From NCBI GenBank assembly GCA_028283825.1, contig JAPWJW010000003.1:1139501-1203500 (forward strand): a stretch of 64,000 bases of DNA, read 5' to 3'. A program made the position numbers and the translations under genes. Under the pieces are notes generated by a model, which did not search any database, was not told where the DNA came from, and saw only the letters and a list, made by a program, of their open reading frames with translations. Below are positions 1 through 13,249 of this stretch, piece after piece (positions within the stretch are counted from its first letter, which is position 1; every line of letters begins with the position of its first letter). Source of the DNA: Azospirillaceae bacterium (GTDB lineage: Bacteria; Pseudomonadota; Alphaproteobacteria; Azospirillales; Azospirillaceae).

Positions 1-275
<275 letters not shown>

Positions 276-293
276 CTAAAAAGAACCCGGTGA

Positions 294-4481
<4,188 letters not shown>

Positions 4482-4712
4482 GAAATGCGCCTCTCGTGAA
4501 CTAGGCCCGGGTCAACTGCGCCGGCCGAATTGGATGCGACGGCAAGCGAAACAAACACAAATAGGCGCGTCCGGCCCCGCCCCTTCAGGAGCGGCCGCCG
4601 TCCGGCGCCAAACCACTAAAACTACGCTTCCCGCCCCCAATTCCCATTCGGAAACCTTCTTCGGGAAGACCTTGGAGGTTCAGCATACGCCACCCTCCGG
4701 GAAAAGGCGACA

Positions 4713-4758
4713 GCGCTGGGCGGCGGTCCCCCATATGGGGGGTGCCACCGTCCAGCGC
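4713..4758 (-). promoter_or_regulatory. Strong hairpin in the rplL-rpoB spacer (processing site or attenuator candidate)
   Basis: The 315-base spacer 4482-4796 has no gene. It contains a long imperfect hairpin whose outer arms GCGCTGG and CCAGCGC pair perfectly and whose tip is CCCCATATGGGG. A second small inverted repeat (GAAACG at 4773-4778 and CGTTTC at 4791-4796) follows the rplL stop directly. Neither is followed by a U-run in the direction of transcription, so neither looks like a simple terminator. In E. coli the same spacer carries an attenuator and an RNase III site; a similar role here is inferred from position only. Confidence 0.5.
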
Positions 4759-4796
4759 CATCACTTTTTTCAGAAACGTCCGCAAGGGGTCGTTTC

Positions 4797-5177
4797 TTAC
4801 TTCACTTCGACCTTCGCGCCGGCGTCTTCCAGCTGCTTCTTAATCTTAGCAGCCTCGTCCTTCGTGGCGGCTTCCTTGACGGTCTTCGGCGCACCCTCGA
4901 CCAGGTCCTTGGCTTCCTTCAGGCCCAGGCTGGTGATGGCGCGGATTTCCTTAATCACGTTGATCTTCTTGTCGCCAGCGTCGACCAGGATCACGGTGAA
5001 TTCGGTCTGCTCTTCGGCGGGAGCGGCGGCTTCAGCGGCCGGGCCGGCAGCGGCGGCGACGGCCACCGGAGCGGCGGCGGACACGCCCCACTTCTCTTCC
5101 AGGAGCTTCGACAGCTCGGCGGCTTCGATGACGGTCAGAGCGGACAGCTCTTCAACCAGCTTTTCCAGCTTGGACAT
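4797..5177 (-). CDS. rplL: 50S ribosomal protein L7/L12
   Basis: L7/L12 (126 residues), the multi-copy stalk protein that recruits translation factors to the ribosome. The N-terminal dimerisation helices ([27 protein letters not shown]) are followed by an Ala/Pro-rich hinge at about residues 34-55 and the C-terminal factor-binding domain with [11 protein letters not shown] and [14 protein letters not shown]. It follows rplJ by about 50 bases, with which it forms the L10-(L12) stalk unit. An AGGAG-like ribosome-binding site precedes the ATG. Confidence 0.99.
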   Translation of the reverse strand: MSKLEKLVEELSALTVIEAAELSKLLEEKWGVSAAAPVAVAAAAGPAAEAAAPAEEQTEFTVILVDAGDKKINVIKEIRAITSLGLKEAKDLVEGAPKTVKEAATKDEAAKIKKQLEDAGAKVEVK

Positions 5178-5228
5178 GGGTATCTCCTAAATCAGATCTT
5201 GTCTTGAAAAACGATAAGTACGCGAGGC

Positions 5229-5747
5229 TCAGGCCGCCTCGCCCTTCGTGGCATAAGCCGACAGCACGCGCGCAACCTGGCCACCGGGCGCCTGCAACAC
5301 ACCGGCGATGCGGGTGGCGGGCGTCTGGATCATGCCAAGCAGGCGACCACGCAGTTCGTCCAGCGACGGCAGCTTCGAGAGAGCCTCGATGCCCTTGTCG
5401 TCCAGGACGACCGAGCCCATGCCGCCGCCAATGATCTTGAACTTGTCATTGGCCTTGGCATAAGCGACGGCAACCTTCGCAGCCGCGACCGGATCGCTTG
5501 AGTAAGCGATGGCGGTCACGCCGACGAAGAGGTCGTCCAGCTTTTCGAACTGGGTGCCCTTCAGGGCGATACGGGCGAGCCGGTTCTTGGTCACCTTGAA
5601 GCTTGCGCCAGCGGCCCGCATCTTCCGACGCAGATCCGTCACCTCGGCGACCGTCATGCCCGACTGGCGGGTCACAACGACCAAAGAGGTGGCGGAGAGC
5701 GCCTGATTCAGGGCCGCGATCGTCGCTTGCTTTTCTGTGCGATCCAC
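5229..5747 (-). CDS. rplJ: 50S ribosomal protein L10
   Basis: L10 (172 residues) anchors the L7/L12 stalk to 23S rRNA and, in well-studied bacteria, represses its own operon through the mRNA leader. I chose the GTG at 5745-5747 (protein begins VDRTEKQATI) because a perfect AGGAGG sits 7 bases upstream and the family starts there. The longer frame to 5882 would add 45 non-conserved residues. The RNA-binding N-terminal domain (VVVTRQSGMTVAEV, KVTKNRLARIAL) and the C-terminal helix that carries L12 dimers are both present. Confidence 0.97.
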   Translation of the reverse strand: MDRTEKQATIAALNQALSATSLVVVTRQSGMTVAEVTDLRRKMRAAGASFKVTKNRLARIALKGTQFEKLDDLFVGVTAIAYSSDPVAAAKVAVAYAKANDKFKIIGGGMGSVVLDDKGIEALSKLPSLDELRGRLLGMIQTPATRIAGVLQAPGGQVARVLSAYATKGEAA

Positions 5748-5950
5748 GGTTCGCCTCCTAACAACTGGGGCGGATGGGCTGACACCCTTCCCCCCGGTCC
5801 AAATGTGGTCCCGGCCTGTTCCCGCGAGCGGGCGTCGATCGGAACCGGTGAACCTGCCCCAGAAGTGACAAGCCTGACCCAAGCGAGCGCGGGGAAACCC
5901 GTCCAGCCTGGCAACTTGCTACTCCCGTCTATGCCGGCGTTGCATTAAGC
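5748..5950 (-). promoter_or_regulatory. Probable rplJ (L10) mRNA leader
   Basis: The 359 bases between the rplA stop (6107) and the rplJ start hold no gene. The part nearest rplJ is rich in GC hairpin-forming sequence and ends in an AGGAGG ribosome-binding site, the position of the L10 leader used for autoregulation in other bacteria. A further hairpin-rich stretch around 6050-6090 could end or attenuate the rplKA transcript. I cannot fold it here, so the call rests on position and the unusual length of the untranslated stretch. Confidence 0.4.
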
Positions 5951-6106
5951 CGCCCCGGACGTCATTCCCCGCGAAGGGAAATCGGTACCGGCTTGGCGCC
6001 CGCAGTCTCGGACAGGGTTGGGAAGAAGGATTGCGCCGCCTTCCCAAGCCGTCACCGCCGCCCGGACCCGAAGGCCGGACGGCGATCACGGAAACTCGAA
6101 TACGCC

Positions 6107-6808
6107 TTAGGCGACGATCGAAGCGACCAGCGCCGACACGTCGAGCTTCAGGCCCGGGCCCATGGAGGAGCTCAGGCTGACCTTCTCGATGTAGGTGCCC
6201 TTGGCACCCGTCGGCTTGGCGCGGTTGATCGCGGACACGAAAGCCTGGACGTTCTGCGTCAGGGCTTCCTGGCTGAAGCTGGCCTTGCCCACGCCGGCGT
6301 GGACGATACCGGTCTTCTCGGCGCGGAACTCGACCGAGCCGCCCTTGGCGGACTTCACGGCTTCGCCGACGTTCATCGTCACGGTGCCCAGCTTCGGGTT
6401 CGGCATCAGGCCGCGCGGGCCCAGCACCTTACCCAGACGGCCGACCAGGGCCATCATGTCCGGGGTGGCGATGCAGCGGTCGAAGTTCATCTCGCCCGCC
6501 TGGATCTTGTCGGCCAGGTCTTCCGCACCGACCAGCTCCGCACCGGCGGCCAGGGCTTCGTCAGCCTTGGGGCCACGGGCGAACACGGCGACGCGAACGG
6601 TCTTGCCGGTGCCGTTGGGCAGCTGAACCATGCCGCGGACCATCTGGTCGGCATGACGCGGGTCGATGCCCAGGTTCATGGCGATTTCGACGGTCTCGTC
6701 GAACTTGGCGGTGGCGTTGCCCTTCACCGTCTGGACGGCTTCGTCCAGGGCGTAGAACTTGTTGCGGTCGACGGTGGCGTTAGCCTTCTTGAGACGCTTG
6801 CCGGCCAT
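6107..6808 (-). CDS. rplA: 50S ribosomal protein L1
   Basis: L1 (233 residues) binds 23S rRNA at the E-site stalk and helps move deacylated tRNA. The start used is the ATG at 6806-6808 ([10 protein letters not shown]), 7 bases after GGAGG and just past the rplK stop; a TTG two codons upstream is less likely. Family segments visible are [31 protein letters not shown] and the [10 protein letters not shown] region, with the C-terminal [11 protein letters not shown]. It is translationally coupled to rplK. Confidence 0.98.
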   Translation of the reverse strand: MAGKRLKKANATVDRNKFYALDEAVQTVKGNATAKFDETVEIAMNLGIDPRHADQMVRGMVQLPNGTGKTVRVAVFARGPKADEALAAGAELVGAEDLADKIQAGEMNFDRCIATPDMMALVGRLGKVLGPRGLMPNPKLGTVTMNVGEAVKSAKGGSVEFRAEKTGIVHAGVGKASFSQEALTQNVQAFVSAINRAKPTGAKGTYIEKVSLSSSMGPGLKLDVSALVASIVA

Positions 6809-6810
6809 GA

Positions 6811-7245
6811 TCAATCCTCCACCACTTCCAGGCCCATGGACCGAGCGGAACCGACCAGCATGCTGGCGGCCGCCTCAATGTCGTTCGCGTTCAGGTCAGG
6901 CATCTTGGTCTTCGCGATTTCGCGAATCTGAGACATCTTCACCGAACCGACGGCGGCACCCTTGCCAACCTGCACGGCACCCTTGGTGATGCCGGCGGCC
7001 TTCTTCAGGAAGTAGGTGTTCGGCGGGGTCTTGGTGACGAACGTGAAGGTGCGGTCACCGTAGGCGGTGATCACGACCGGGATGGGCATGCCCTGCTCCA
7101 GGTCGGCCGTCTTCGCGTTGAACGCCTTGACGAATTCCATGATGTTCAGGCCGCGCTGACCCAACGCCGGGCCGATGGGCGGCGACGGGTTGGCCTTGCC
7201 GGCCGGCACCTGCAACTTGATGTAACCGACGATCTTCTTCGCCAT
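6811..7245 (-). CDS. rplK: 50S ribosomal protein L11
   Basis: L11 (144 residues) binds the GTPase-associated region of 23S rRNA and takes part in factor binding and RelA activation. The N-terminal signature [15 protein letters not shown] and the C-terminal RNA-binding domain ([28 protein letters not shown]) are both present, with full normal length. It lies between nusG and rplA, with rplA beginning 2 bases after its stop. Confidence 0.98.
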   Translation of the reverse strand: MAKKIVGYIKLQVPAGKANPSPPIGPALGQRGLNIMEFVKAFNAKTADLEQGMPIPVVITAYGDRTFTFVTKTPPNTYFLKKAAGITKGAVQVGKGAAVGSVKMSQIREIAKTKMPDLNANDIEAAASMLVGSARSMGLEVVED

Positions 7246-7381
7246 GACACTTCCTCAACAACAATCCGGACGGAACCGCCTTGTCGGCGACGCCACCCGG
7301 ATCTGCGGGATGCGCGGTGCGGCTTGCCCCCATGGACTTGTTCCATTCGGAACCGGGCTCGCCTCCCGCGCGGGGAATGGG

Positions 7382-7399
7382 AAAACCCTCCGGAGAGGG
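7382..7399 (-). terminator. Weak terminator or attenuator between nusG and rplK
   Basis: Read on the minus strand, CCCTC-TCCG-GAGGG forms a short stem followed by TTTT, just after the nusG stop at 7409. With only five base pairs and four U residues it is a weak terminator at best. It would partly separate secE-nusG from rplKA transcription. Confidence 0.35.
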
Positions 7400-7408
7400 C
7401 CTTCCCGC

Positions 7409-7942
7409 TTAAATCTTTTCGACCTGCGTGTACTCGAGCTCGACGGGGGTCGCACGGCCAAAGATGGACACCGCCACCTTGACCCGCGCCTTGTCCTCGT
7501 CGACCTCTTCGATGAGGCCGGTGAACGAGGTGAAGGGGCCGTCGGTGACACGCACCTGCTCGCCCACCTCGAAGTGGATGGAGGGCTTCGGCCGCTCAAT
7601 CCCCTCCTGGACCTGGTTCATGATGCGCGAGGCTTCCGCCTCGCTGATGGGCTGGGGCTTGCCGCCGCCACCCAGGAAACCCGTCACCTTCGGCGCGTTC
7701 TTCACCAGGTGCCAAGTGTCGTCCGTCAGCTGCATCTTCACCAGCACGTAGCCGGGGAAGAACTTGCGCTCGGAGTTGATCTTGGCGCCACGGCGCACCT
7801 CCACGACCTCTTCGGTCGGGACCAGGATCTCTTCGAACATATCCTGAAGGCCCTTTTGCTCGGCCTTCTCACGGATGGACTGGGAGACTTTCTTCTCGAA
7901 GCCCGAATAGACGTGAACGACGTACCAGCGCGCGGCGGACAT
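7409..7942 (-). CDS. nusG: Transcription termination/antitermination factor NusG
   Basis: NusG (177 residues) binds RNA polymerase through its N-terminal NGN domain and contacts Rho or ribosomal protein S10 through its C-terminal KOW domain. Visible are RWYVVHVYSGFEKKV at the start, the FPGYVLVKMQL segment, and the KOW motif (GEQVRVTDGPFTSF) near residue 127. It lies directly downstream of secE with a 5-base gap, the normal pairing, and is probably co-transcribed with it. Confidence 0.99.
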   Translation of the reverse strand: MSAARWYVVHVYSGFEKKVSQSIREKAEQKGLQDMFEEILVPTEEVVEVRRGAKINSERKFFPGYVLVKMQLTDDTWHLVKNAPKVTGFLGGGGKPQPISEAEASRIMNQVQEGIERPKPSIHFEVGEQVRVTDGPFTSFTGLIEEVDEDKARVKVAVSIFGRATPVELEYTQVEKI

Positions 7943-7947
7943 GGGAC

Positions 7948-8145
7948 TTAGCCTCCGATACCGAAAACGAGGCGGACAGCGAACGCGATGATCTGATCGA
8001 CCGCCAGGAAGAACAGAGACGCGACGATGACCATGAGAAACACCATCCAGGTGGAAATAACCGTCTCCTTACGGGACGGCCACGTCACCTTGGTCATCTC
8101 ACGCTTAACTTCGCGTACAAACTGGGCAGGACTGGTCTTCGCCAT
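7948..8145 (-). CDS. secE: Preprotein translocase subunit SecE
   Basis: SecE (65 residues) is the small membrane subunit that clamps SecY in the Sec translocon. The conserved cytoplasmic stretch EVKREMTKVTWPSRKE precedes a single transmembrane helix (about residues 30-52). The start at 8145 (MAKTSPAQF) gives the usual alphaproteobacterial length; the upstream extension to 8280 overlaps the tRNA gene and is not conserved-looking. It pairs with nusG immediately downstream. Confidence 0.95.
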   Translation of the reverse strand: MAKTSPAQFVREVKREMTKVTWPSRKETVISTWMVFLMVIVASLFFLAVDQIIAFAVRLVFGIGG

Positions 8146-8250
8146 AAGGGCTACGCCACCACGTTCAGAGCTACTCGTCATTACTATTCCGGCATCCCTG
8201 CCGGCATCCGGCCCGCGAGGCCGTCCGGACGCGTTTTCAGCGGGGCGACG

Positions 8251-8326
8251 TGGCAGGAGTGGAGGGGATCGAACCCCCAACCCCCGGTTTTGGAGACCGG
8301 TGCTCTACCAGTTGAGCTACACTCCT
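8251..8326 (-). tRNA. tRNA-Trp (anticodon CCA)
   Basis: A 76-base cloverleaf on the minus strand with acceptor arms AGGAGTG and CACTCCT, the T-loop GGTTCGATCC, and the anticodon loop CTCCAAA giving CCA. The 3' CCA is encoded. It sits between tuf and secE, a position common in bacteria. Confidence 0.97.
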
Positions 8327-8584
8327 ACGTCGCCGGCCGCAGTTTCCCGCGTCACGGAGCGCCGGTTTATTCACCATTCGGGACCGCTTGTCCAGATAAA
8401 ACAGCACGTCCCCCGTACGCGGGGCAGACCTGCATTCCAGCAAGCGGCCGATGGTCCGGCGCCACCCCTTTCCCCGGCCCCGGGGCGCGGTGAAAAGCGG
8501 TGTTTTCAGGGGCTTGGGGGTGGCCCTGCGGCGATCCCAAGGGGCATTCCCGGGGCGCCTGGGCACCCTCCCCTACTTAAAGGC
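8327..8584 (-). other. Spacer between the tuf terminator and tRNA-Trp
   Basis: There is no credible gene here. Because a terminator ends the tuf transcript just upstream, this stretch must hold the promoter for tRNA-Trp-secE-nusG. A weak candidate on the minus strand is TGGACA, 17 bases, AATAAA about 60 bases before the tRNA, which I would not defend strongly. Confidence 0.35.
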
Positions 8585-8616
8585 AAAGGGGTGCCACCGG
8601 AAACCGGGGGCACCCC
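8585..8616 (-). terminator. Rho-independent terminator of tuf
   Basis: On the minus strand the arms GGGGTGCC (8609-8616) and GGCACCCC (8588-8595) form an 8-bp GC stem followed by TTTGCCTTT. It lies about 70 bases downstream of the tuf stop. Confidence 0.75.
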
Positions 8617-8684
8617 TCAACCCATCACGGCAGGCACATGCCCCGCCCGAGGGCGAGGCATGGCCAAACCTCCGCACGCGTACT

Positions 8685-9875
8685 TTAGGCGATGATCTTG
8701 GCGACCACGCCGGCGCCGACGGTGCGGCCGCCTTCACGGATGGCGAAGCGCAGGCCTTCGTCCATGGCGATCGGGGCGATCAGCTCCACGGTCACCTGCA
8801 CGTTGTCGCCCGGCATCACCATCTCGGTGCCTTCCGGCAGCGAGACCATGCCCGTCACGTCCGTGGTGCGGAAGTAGAACTGGGGACGGTAGTTGGTGAA
8901 GAACGGGGTGTGACGGCCGCCTTCTTCCTTCGTCAGGATGTAGGCTTCGGCCACGAACTTGGTGTGCGGGGTGATCGAGCCGGGCTTCGCCAGGACCTGG
9001 CCACGCTCGACGTCTTCACGCTTGGTGCCGCGCAGCAGCGCGCCGATGTTGTCGCCAGCCTGACCCTGGTCCAGCAGCTTGCGGAACATCTCGACGCCGG
9101 TGACGGTCGTCTTCACCGTGGCCTTCAGGCCGACGATCTCGATTTCCTCACCCACCTTCACGATGCCGCGCTCGACACGGCCGGTCACCACGGTGCCGCG
9201 GCCGGAGATCGAGAACACGTCTTCGATCGGCATCAGGAAGGGCTTGTCAACCGGACGCTCCGGCTGCGGGATGTAGGCGTCGACCGCCTTCATCAGCTCC
9301 AGGATGGCGTCCTTGCCCAGCTCGGGGCTGCGGTCTTCCAGGGCGCACAGGGCGGAGCCCTTCACGATCGGAATGTCGTCGCCAGGGAAGTCGTAGCTGC
9401 TCAGCAGCTCGCGCACTTCCAGCTCCACCAGCTCCAGCAGCTCGGGATCGTCGACCATGTCGACCTTGTTCATGAACACGACCAGGGCGGGCACGCCGAC
9501 CTGACGGGCCAGCAGGATGTGCTCACGAGTCTGCGGCATCGGGCCGTCGGCGGCCGACACCACCAGGATCGCGCCGTCCATCTGCGCGGCGCCGGTGATC
9601 ATGTTCTTCACATAGTCAGCGTGGCCGGGGCAGTCGACGTGGGCGTAGTGACGGTTGCCCGTCTCGTACTCGACGTGGGCGGTCGAGATCGTGATGCCAC
9701 GAGCCTTCTCTTCCGGGGCCTTGTCGATCTGGTCGTACGCGGTGAACGTCGCGCCACCGCTCTCGGCCAACACCTTCGTGATGGCAGCGGTCAGCGACGT
9801 CTTGCCATGGTCAACGTGACCGATCGTGCCGATGTTGCAATGCGGCTTGTTGCGCTCGAATTTCGCCTTGGCCAT
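8685..9875 (-). CDS. tuf: Elongation factor Tu
   Basis: EF-Tu (396 residues), the GTPase that delivers aminoacyl-tRNA to the ribosome. The G1 motif [10 protein letters not shown], the switch region [14 protein letters not shown], the G3 motif [12 protein letters not shown] and the G4 NKVD are all present, followed by beta-barrel domains 2 and 3 ending in GVVAKIIA. Upstream are tRNA-Gly and tRNA-Tyr on the same strand, so the three are probably one transcript. Many alphaproteobacteria have a second tuf copy next to rpsJ, not in this window. Confidence 0.99.
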   Translation of the reverse strand: MAKAKFERNKPHCNIGTIGHVDHGKTSLTAAITKVLAESGGATFTAYDQIDKAPEEKARGITISTAHVEYETGNRHYAHVDCPGHADYVKNMITGAAQMDGAILVVSAADGPMPQTREHILLARQVGVPALVVFMNKVDMVDDPELLELVELEVRELLSSYDFPGDDIPIVKGSALCALEDRSPELGKDAILELMKAVDAYIPQPERPVDKPFLMPIEDVFSISGRGTVVTGRVERGIVKVGEEIEIVGLKATVKTTVTGVEMFRKLLDQGQAGDNIGALLRGTKREDVERGQVLAKPGSITPHTKFVAEAYILTKEEGGRHTPFFTNYRPQFYFRTTDVTGMVSLPEGTEMVMPGDNVQVTVELIAPIAMDEGLRFAIREGGRTVGAGVVAKIIA

Positions 9876-9942
9876 GGTCCTATCCGCCTTTGTGCCTGAC
9901 AGTCTGAAAGTTAAGCTTTGGAATTCACGTGATGCCGTAAGC

Positions 9943-10016
9943 TGGAGCGGGTGAAGGGAATCGAACCCTCGTCGTAAGCTTGGAAGGCTTCTGCTCTACC
10001 ATTGAGCTACACCCGC
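9943..10016 (-). tRNA. tRNA-Gly (anticodon TCC)
   Basis: A 74-base cloverleaf with acceptor arms GCGGGTG and CACCCGC, the anticodon loop CTTCCAA giving TCC, and an encoded CCA end. It lies 67 bases upstream of tuf. Confidence 0.97.
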
Positions 10017-10130
10017 CTGATGCTACCGGCCCCGACATCGGGCCGCTGCCGTCCCCGGAAACTGCTTCGCGCACGCGGGGAACCAGCAAACCCACCCCTC
10101 ATTTTCTGGGGGGCGGTTTTGCCGGTAAAA

Positions 10131-10216
10131 TGGTGGAAGGGGTAGGATTCGAACCTACGTACGCTAACGCGGGCAGATTTACAGTCTGCTGCCTTTAACC
10201 ACTCGGCCACCCTTCC
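10131..10216 (-). tRNA. tRNA-Tyr (anticodon GTA)
   Basis: An 86-base tRNA with a long variable arm, as expected for tyrosine, acceptor arms GGAAGGG and CCCTTCC, the anticodon loop CTGTAAA giving GTA, and an encoded CCA end. It is the first gene of the inferred tRNA-Tyr, tRNA-Gly, tuf transcript. Confidence 0.97.
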
Positions 10217-10257
10217 GTGCGCCGCGTGTCCGACCGGGGTCGAAAACGGTGGACGGG

Positions 10258-10287
10258 TGAGTAGGCGTTTCGACCCCCACCTGTCAA
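10258..10287 (-). promoter_or_regulatory. Probable promoter of the tRNA-Tyr/tRNA-Gly/tuf transcript
   Basis: On the minus strand a perfect -35 box TTGACA (10282-10287) is followed, 17-18 bases later, by CTACTC or TACTCA, about 40 bases before tRNA-Tyr. The -10 element is poor, as in many alphaproteobacterial stable-RNA promoters. Confidence 0.5.
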
Positions 10288-10385
10288 CGATGAATTTTCA
10301 GTCCGGCAAAAAGTCTTGGGGATAACAGCGCCATGACCGCCAAAAGCAGTGGCACCCCTGCCCCGCTGGCGCTAAGGATGGCACC

Positions 10386-11339
10386 ATGAAGCGATCTGGA
10401 CATTCAGGCCAGGGTGGTTCCCGCACCGGCGGCAACGGCCCCTCCCCCTCCCATTCCCCCCGCCCGCCCCGCGATGGCGGCAGACCCGGCGTGTCCGCGC
10501 CCAAGGGGGCGCAGGGCGCAGGCGATCGTGCGCGTGCGCATGAGGCGCGGGGCGAAGGGAAGCCCGACAACCGGGAACCCCGGGGCGGTGCCAAGAAGCC
10601 GGCGCCCAAGCCCGGCATGCTGTACGGCCAGCATCCGGTGGTGGCCGCCTGGACCAACCCGGAACGGCGCTGCAAGGCCCTGCTGGCGACGGCGGCGGGC
10701 CTGGACCTGATGACGGAGGCGTTCGCCGCCGCCACGGCCGCCGGCCTGACCCGGCCCGCGCCCACGGTGGTGGAACGTGAGGCGCTGGACCGCCTGCTGC
10801 CGGCCGGCGCCGTCCACCAGGGCCTGGTGCTGGACGCCAGCCCCCTGCCCGAGCTGGACGTGGCCGATGTCACCCGCGCCTGCGGCGAGACCGACATGGT
10901 GGTGGTGCTGGACCAGGTGACCGACCCGCACAATGTCGGCGCCATCCTGCGTTCCGCCGCCGCGTTCGGCGCCAAGGCGGTCATCGTCCAGGACCGGCAC
11001 GCGCCGGAAGTGACCGGCGTGCTGGCCAAGACGGCGTCGGGCGCGCTGGAGGTGGTGCCCATCGTGCGCGTCACCAACCTGTCGCGGGCGCTGACCGAAT
11101 TGCAGGAGGGCGGCTTCTGGTGCGTGGGCCTGGCCGAATCGGGCCCGAAGGCACTGCACGAGCTGGATTTCCCCGGCCGCGTGGCCGTGGTCATGGGGTC
11201 GGAGGGCGACGGCCTGCGCCGCCTGACCATGGAACGCTGCGACGCCCTGGCCCATCTGCCCACCCGGCCGCCCATCGGCAGCCTGAATGTTTCAAATGCC
11301 GCCGCCGTGGCGCTTTACGAGGTCGCACGGCGACGCTAA
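10386..11339 (+). CDS. rlmB: 23S rRNA (guanosine-2'-O-)-methyltransferase RlmB (SpoU/TrmH family)
   Basis: SPOUT-class methyltransferase (317 residues), predicted to methylate the ribose of a guanosine in domain V of 23S rRNA. After a basic, Gly/Pro/Arg-rich tail of about 75 residues comes the substrate-binding domain (GQHPVVAAW). The SpoU catalytic domain follows with its three motifs: DPHNVGAILRSA, VMGSEGDGL and SLNVSNAAAVALYE, which form the deep-knot SAM site. The long low-complexity tail is common in alphaproteobacterial members. RlmB versus another TrmH-family specificity cannot be settled by sequence alone. The gene is divergent from the tRNA-Tyr transcript and followed by tRNA-Thr. 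Confidence 0.9.
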   Translation: MKRSGHSGQGGSRTGGNGPSPSHSPRPPRDGGRPGVSAPKGAQGAGDRARAHEARGEGKPDNREPRGGAKKPAPKPGMLYGQHPVVAAWTNPERRCKALLATAAGLDLMTEAFAAATAAGLTRPAPTVVEREALDRLLPAGAVHQGLVLDASPLPELDVADVTRACGETDMVVVLDQVTDPHNVGAILRSAAAFGAKAVIVQDRHAPEVTGVLAKTASGALEVVPIVRVTNLSRALTELQEGGFWCVGLAESGPKALHELDFPGRVAVVMGSEGDGLRRLTMERCDALAHLPTRPPIGSLNVSNAAAVALYEVARRR

Positions 11340-11374
11340 GGTCTGCCCCGCGCCGTAACGGCCACCAGGAATGT

Positions 11375-11450
11375 GCCGGCTTAGCTCAGCTGGTAGAGCA
11401 ACCGCCTTGTAAGCGGTAGGTCGCGAGTTCAAGTCCCGCAGCCGGCACCA
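11375..11450 (+). tRNA. tRNA-Thr (anticodon TGT)
   Basis: A 76-base cloverleaf with acceptor arms GCCGGCT and AGCCGGC, the anticodon loop CTTGTAA giving TGT, and an encoded CCA. It lies 35 bases after rlmB. Confidence 0.97.
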
Positions 11451-11486
11451 TTTCCTGATTCAAGCGCCTGAGGCGCACGAACCAAA

Positions 11487-12269
11487 CTACTTAATCACAT
11501 ACGGCTTGTGGCCCAAATCCAGGCCGATGTTGCCCTCGGGCACGTCGTTGAAGCTGCGGTAGCGGCCGCTGGCGCCGGGGCCGCCCATATATTCGGCCAG
11601 GGCGTCGTCATCGACGTAGTAGACCGCCGACGAGCGGTAGATGAAATACCCGTCCCGGCTGATCGACACCGTCAGCATCAGTTCGGTCGAGGTTTCCTCC
11701 ACCGAGGCGCTCTTGGCATCCAGCGCCATGCCGGCGGCCGCGGCGGTGATGCCCCACGGCAGGGCGTCCAGCATGAAGCGCCCCACCGCCACGCCGGCGC
11801 CCAGCGCCGTCAGCGGGCCCGGGACGCTGTGGTTCCCGCCGTGGAACTTGGCATGGGCGACGGGCAGCACGTCGATGGCGATGGCCACCACATCGGGCTT
11901 GGGCTCCTGCGCCACCGCGTTGCCGTTCTGGACGAAGGCGGTGGTGATGGCCTGCTGGAAAGCATCGGCGAAGGTGGTGTCGCTATGGCGGGTCAGATAG
12001 ACCTGCACCGGCGGTTTTTGCCCCGTCTGTTCGGACAGATAGGCGGAAACTGCCGAGGCGACGTCGTTGGCCACGATCACCCAATGGGCCATCGTTTCCA
12101 TCTTGTACTGCGGCTGGGTCATGAAGGGGGCCGCCACCGGCCGTTCCGCGCAGCCGGACAGCAGGCCACCGGCCAACATAAGGCCGCACGCGGCCAGCGG
12201 CAGGCGCCAGGGAAGGCGGCGTGGGGACGATGGGAAAACGGACGCGGCGCGGGGCATGGGGCGGCTCAT
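11487..12269 (-). CDS. Putative lipoprotein of unknown function
   Basis: A 260-residue exported protein. The N-terminus is basic and then hydrophobic, ending in a lipobox LLSGC with the acylated cysteine at about residue 40, so it should be a lipoprotein anchored to a membrane. The mature part has no motif I recognise. It contains a Gly/Ala-rich, possibly membrane-associated stretch (residues 155-190) and a C-terminus with several Tyr and Asp residues. It is transcribed toward tRNA-Thr and lies downstream of phoU. Function unknown. Confidence 0.75.
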   Translation of the reverse strand: MSRPMPRAASVFPSSPRRLPWRLPLAACGLMLAGGLLSGCAERPVAAPFMTQPQYKMETMAHWVIVANDVASAVSAYLSEQTGQKPPVQVYLTRHSDTTFADAFQQAITTAFVQNGNAVAQEPKPDVVAIAIDVLPVAHAKFHGGNHSVPGPLTALGAGVAVGRFMLDALPWGITAAAAGMALDAKSASVEETSTELMLTVSISRDGYFIYRSSAVYYVDDDALAEYMGGPGASGRYRSFNDVPEGNIGLDLGHKPYVIK

Positions 12270-12336
12270 CTCTGGGCGACAACCGCCCAGCGGGGCGATC
12301 CACCCGACAGATAAGCAAACACCGTGCCGAGCGCCT

Positions 12337-13068
12337 TCACGCGCTGGCGGAGGGGCTGTCCGCCGGCGTCAGGACGGTGGAGGCGCTGTCGTCGCCCTTG
12401 GTCCGCTCCGTCTCCGGCGCGCGGCCCTGGATCTGGAAGCACAGCGTCTCGGCGATGTTGGTGGCGTGGTCGCCGATGCGTTCCAGGTTCTTGGCCGCGA
12501 ACATCAGATGGGTGCAGGCGGTGATGCGCTGCGGCGCTTCCATCATGTAGGTCAGCAGTTCGCGGAACAGGGCGGTGTAGGCGAGATCCACCTCGCTGTC
12601 GGCATCGCGCACGGCCAATGCGGCCACCGCGTCGCGGTCGGCATACGCCGTCACCACCTGGGTCAGCATGTCGTTGGCGGCATCGCCGATGCGACGCAGC
12701 GACCGGGTCAGTTCCACCTCCGGCAACTGGTTCAGCGCCAGGGAGCGCTTGGCGACGTTGGCGGCGAAGTCGCCGATGCGTTCCAGGTTGGTGGCGATCT
12801 TCAACGCCGCCACCACCTCACGCAGGTCGCGGCCCACCGGCGCCCGCAAGGCCAGCACCTTCAGGGCCTGGGCCTCCACCTGGCGTTCCAGGGTGTCGAT
12901 GCGGGCGTCACTGGCCATCACGGCGGCGGCCAGGTCGCCGTCGCGGTCCAGCGTGGCCTTCAGCGCCTGGCCCAGTTGAACCGACGCCAGCCGCCCCATC
13001 TCGGTGATGGCGTGGTGGAGTTGGGCCAGTTCCTCATCATAGGACGCCACGATATGGCCGGTGGACAT
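12337..13068 (-). CDS. phoU: Phosphate-signalling protein PhoU
   Basis: PhoU (243 residues) links the Pst phosphate transporter to the PhoR-PhoB two-component system and dampens phosphate uptake. The two-fold PhoU repeat is clear: each half carries a metal-binding E/D-rich helix, with LERIGDFAANVAKR in the first half and LERIGDHATNIAE in the second. I chose the ATG at 13066-13068 (MSTGHIVASYDEEL) as the family start. The usual partners pstSCAB and phoB are not in this window, so the gene stands apart from its operon or is its distal end. Confidence 0.95.
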   Translation of the reverse strand: MSTGHIVASYDEELAQLHHAITEMGRLASVQLGQALKATLDRDGDLAAAVMASDARIDTLERQVEAQALKVLALRAPVGRDLREVVAALKIATNLERIGDFAANVAKRSLALNQLPEVELTRSLRRIGDAANDMLTQVVTAYADRDAVAALAVRDADSEVDLAYTALFRELLTYMMEAPQRITACTHLMFAAKNLERIGDHATNIAETLCFQIQGRAPETERTKGDDSASTVLTPADSPSASA

Positions 13069-13249
13069 GCGCTCTCTCATTTCTCGGGGACGGCCATCTG
13101 ACCGGAAGATAGGGACCAAGCATGGTCGAAGCGGCCCCAACGTCAATGTTTTCTTAGCAAAGGAGTAGGATGTTCAGTTGTAACCAGTCCAAAAGAAATA
13201 CAGACTGCGACCCAAATTTCGTACTGTCATTGAAAGGCCCGGCCAGGGC

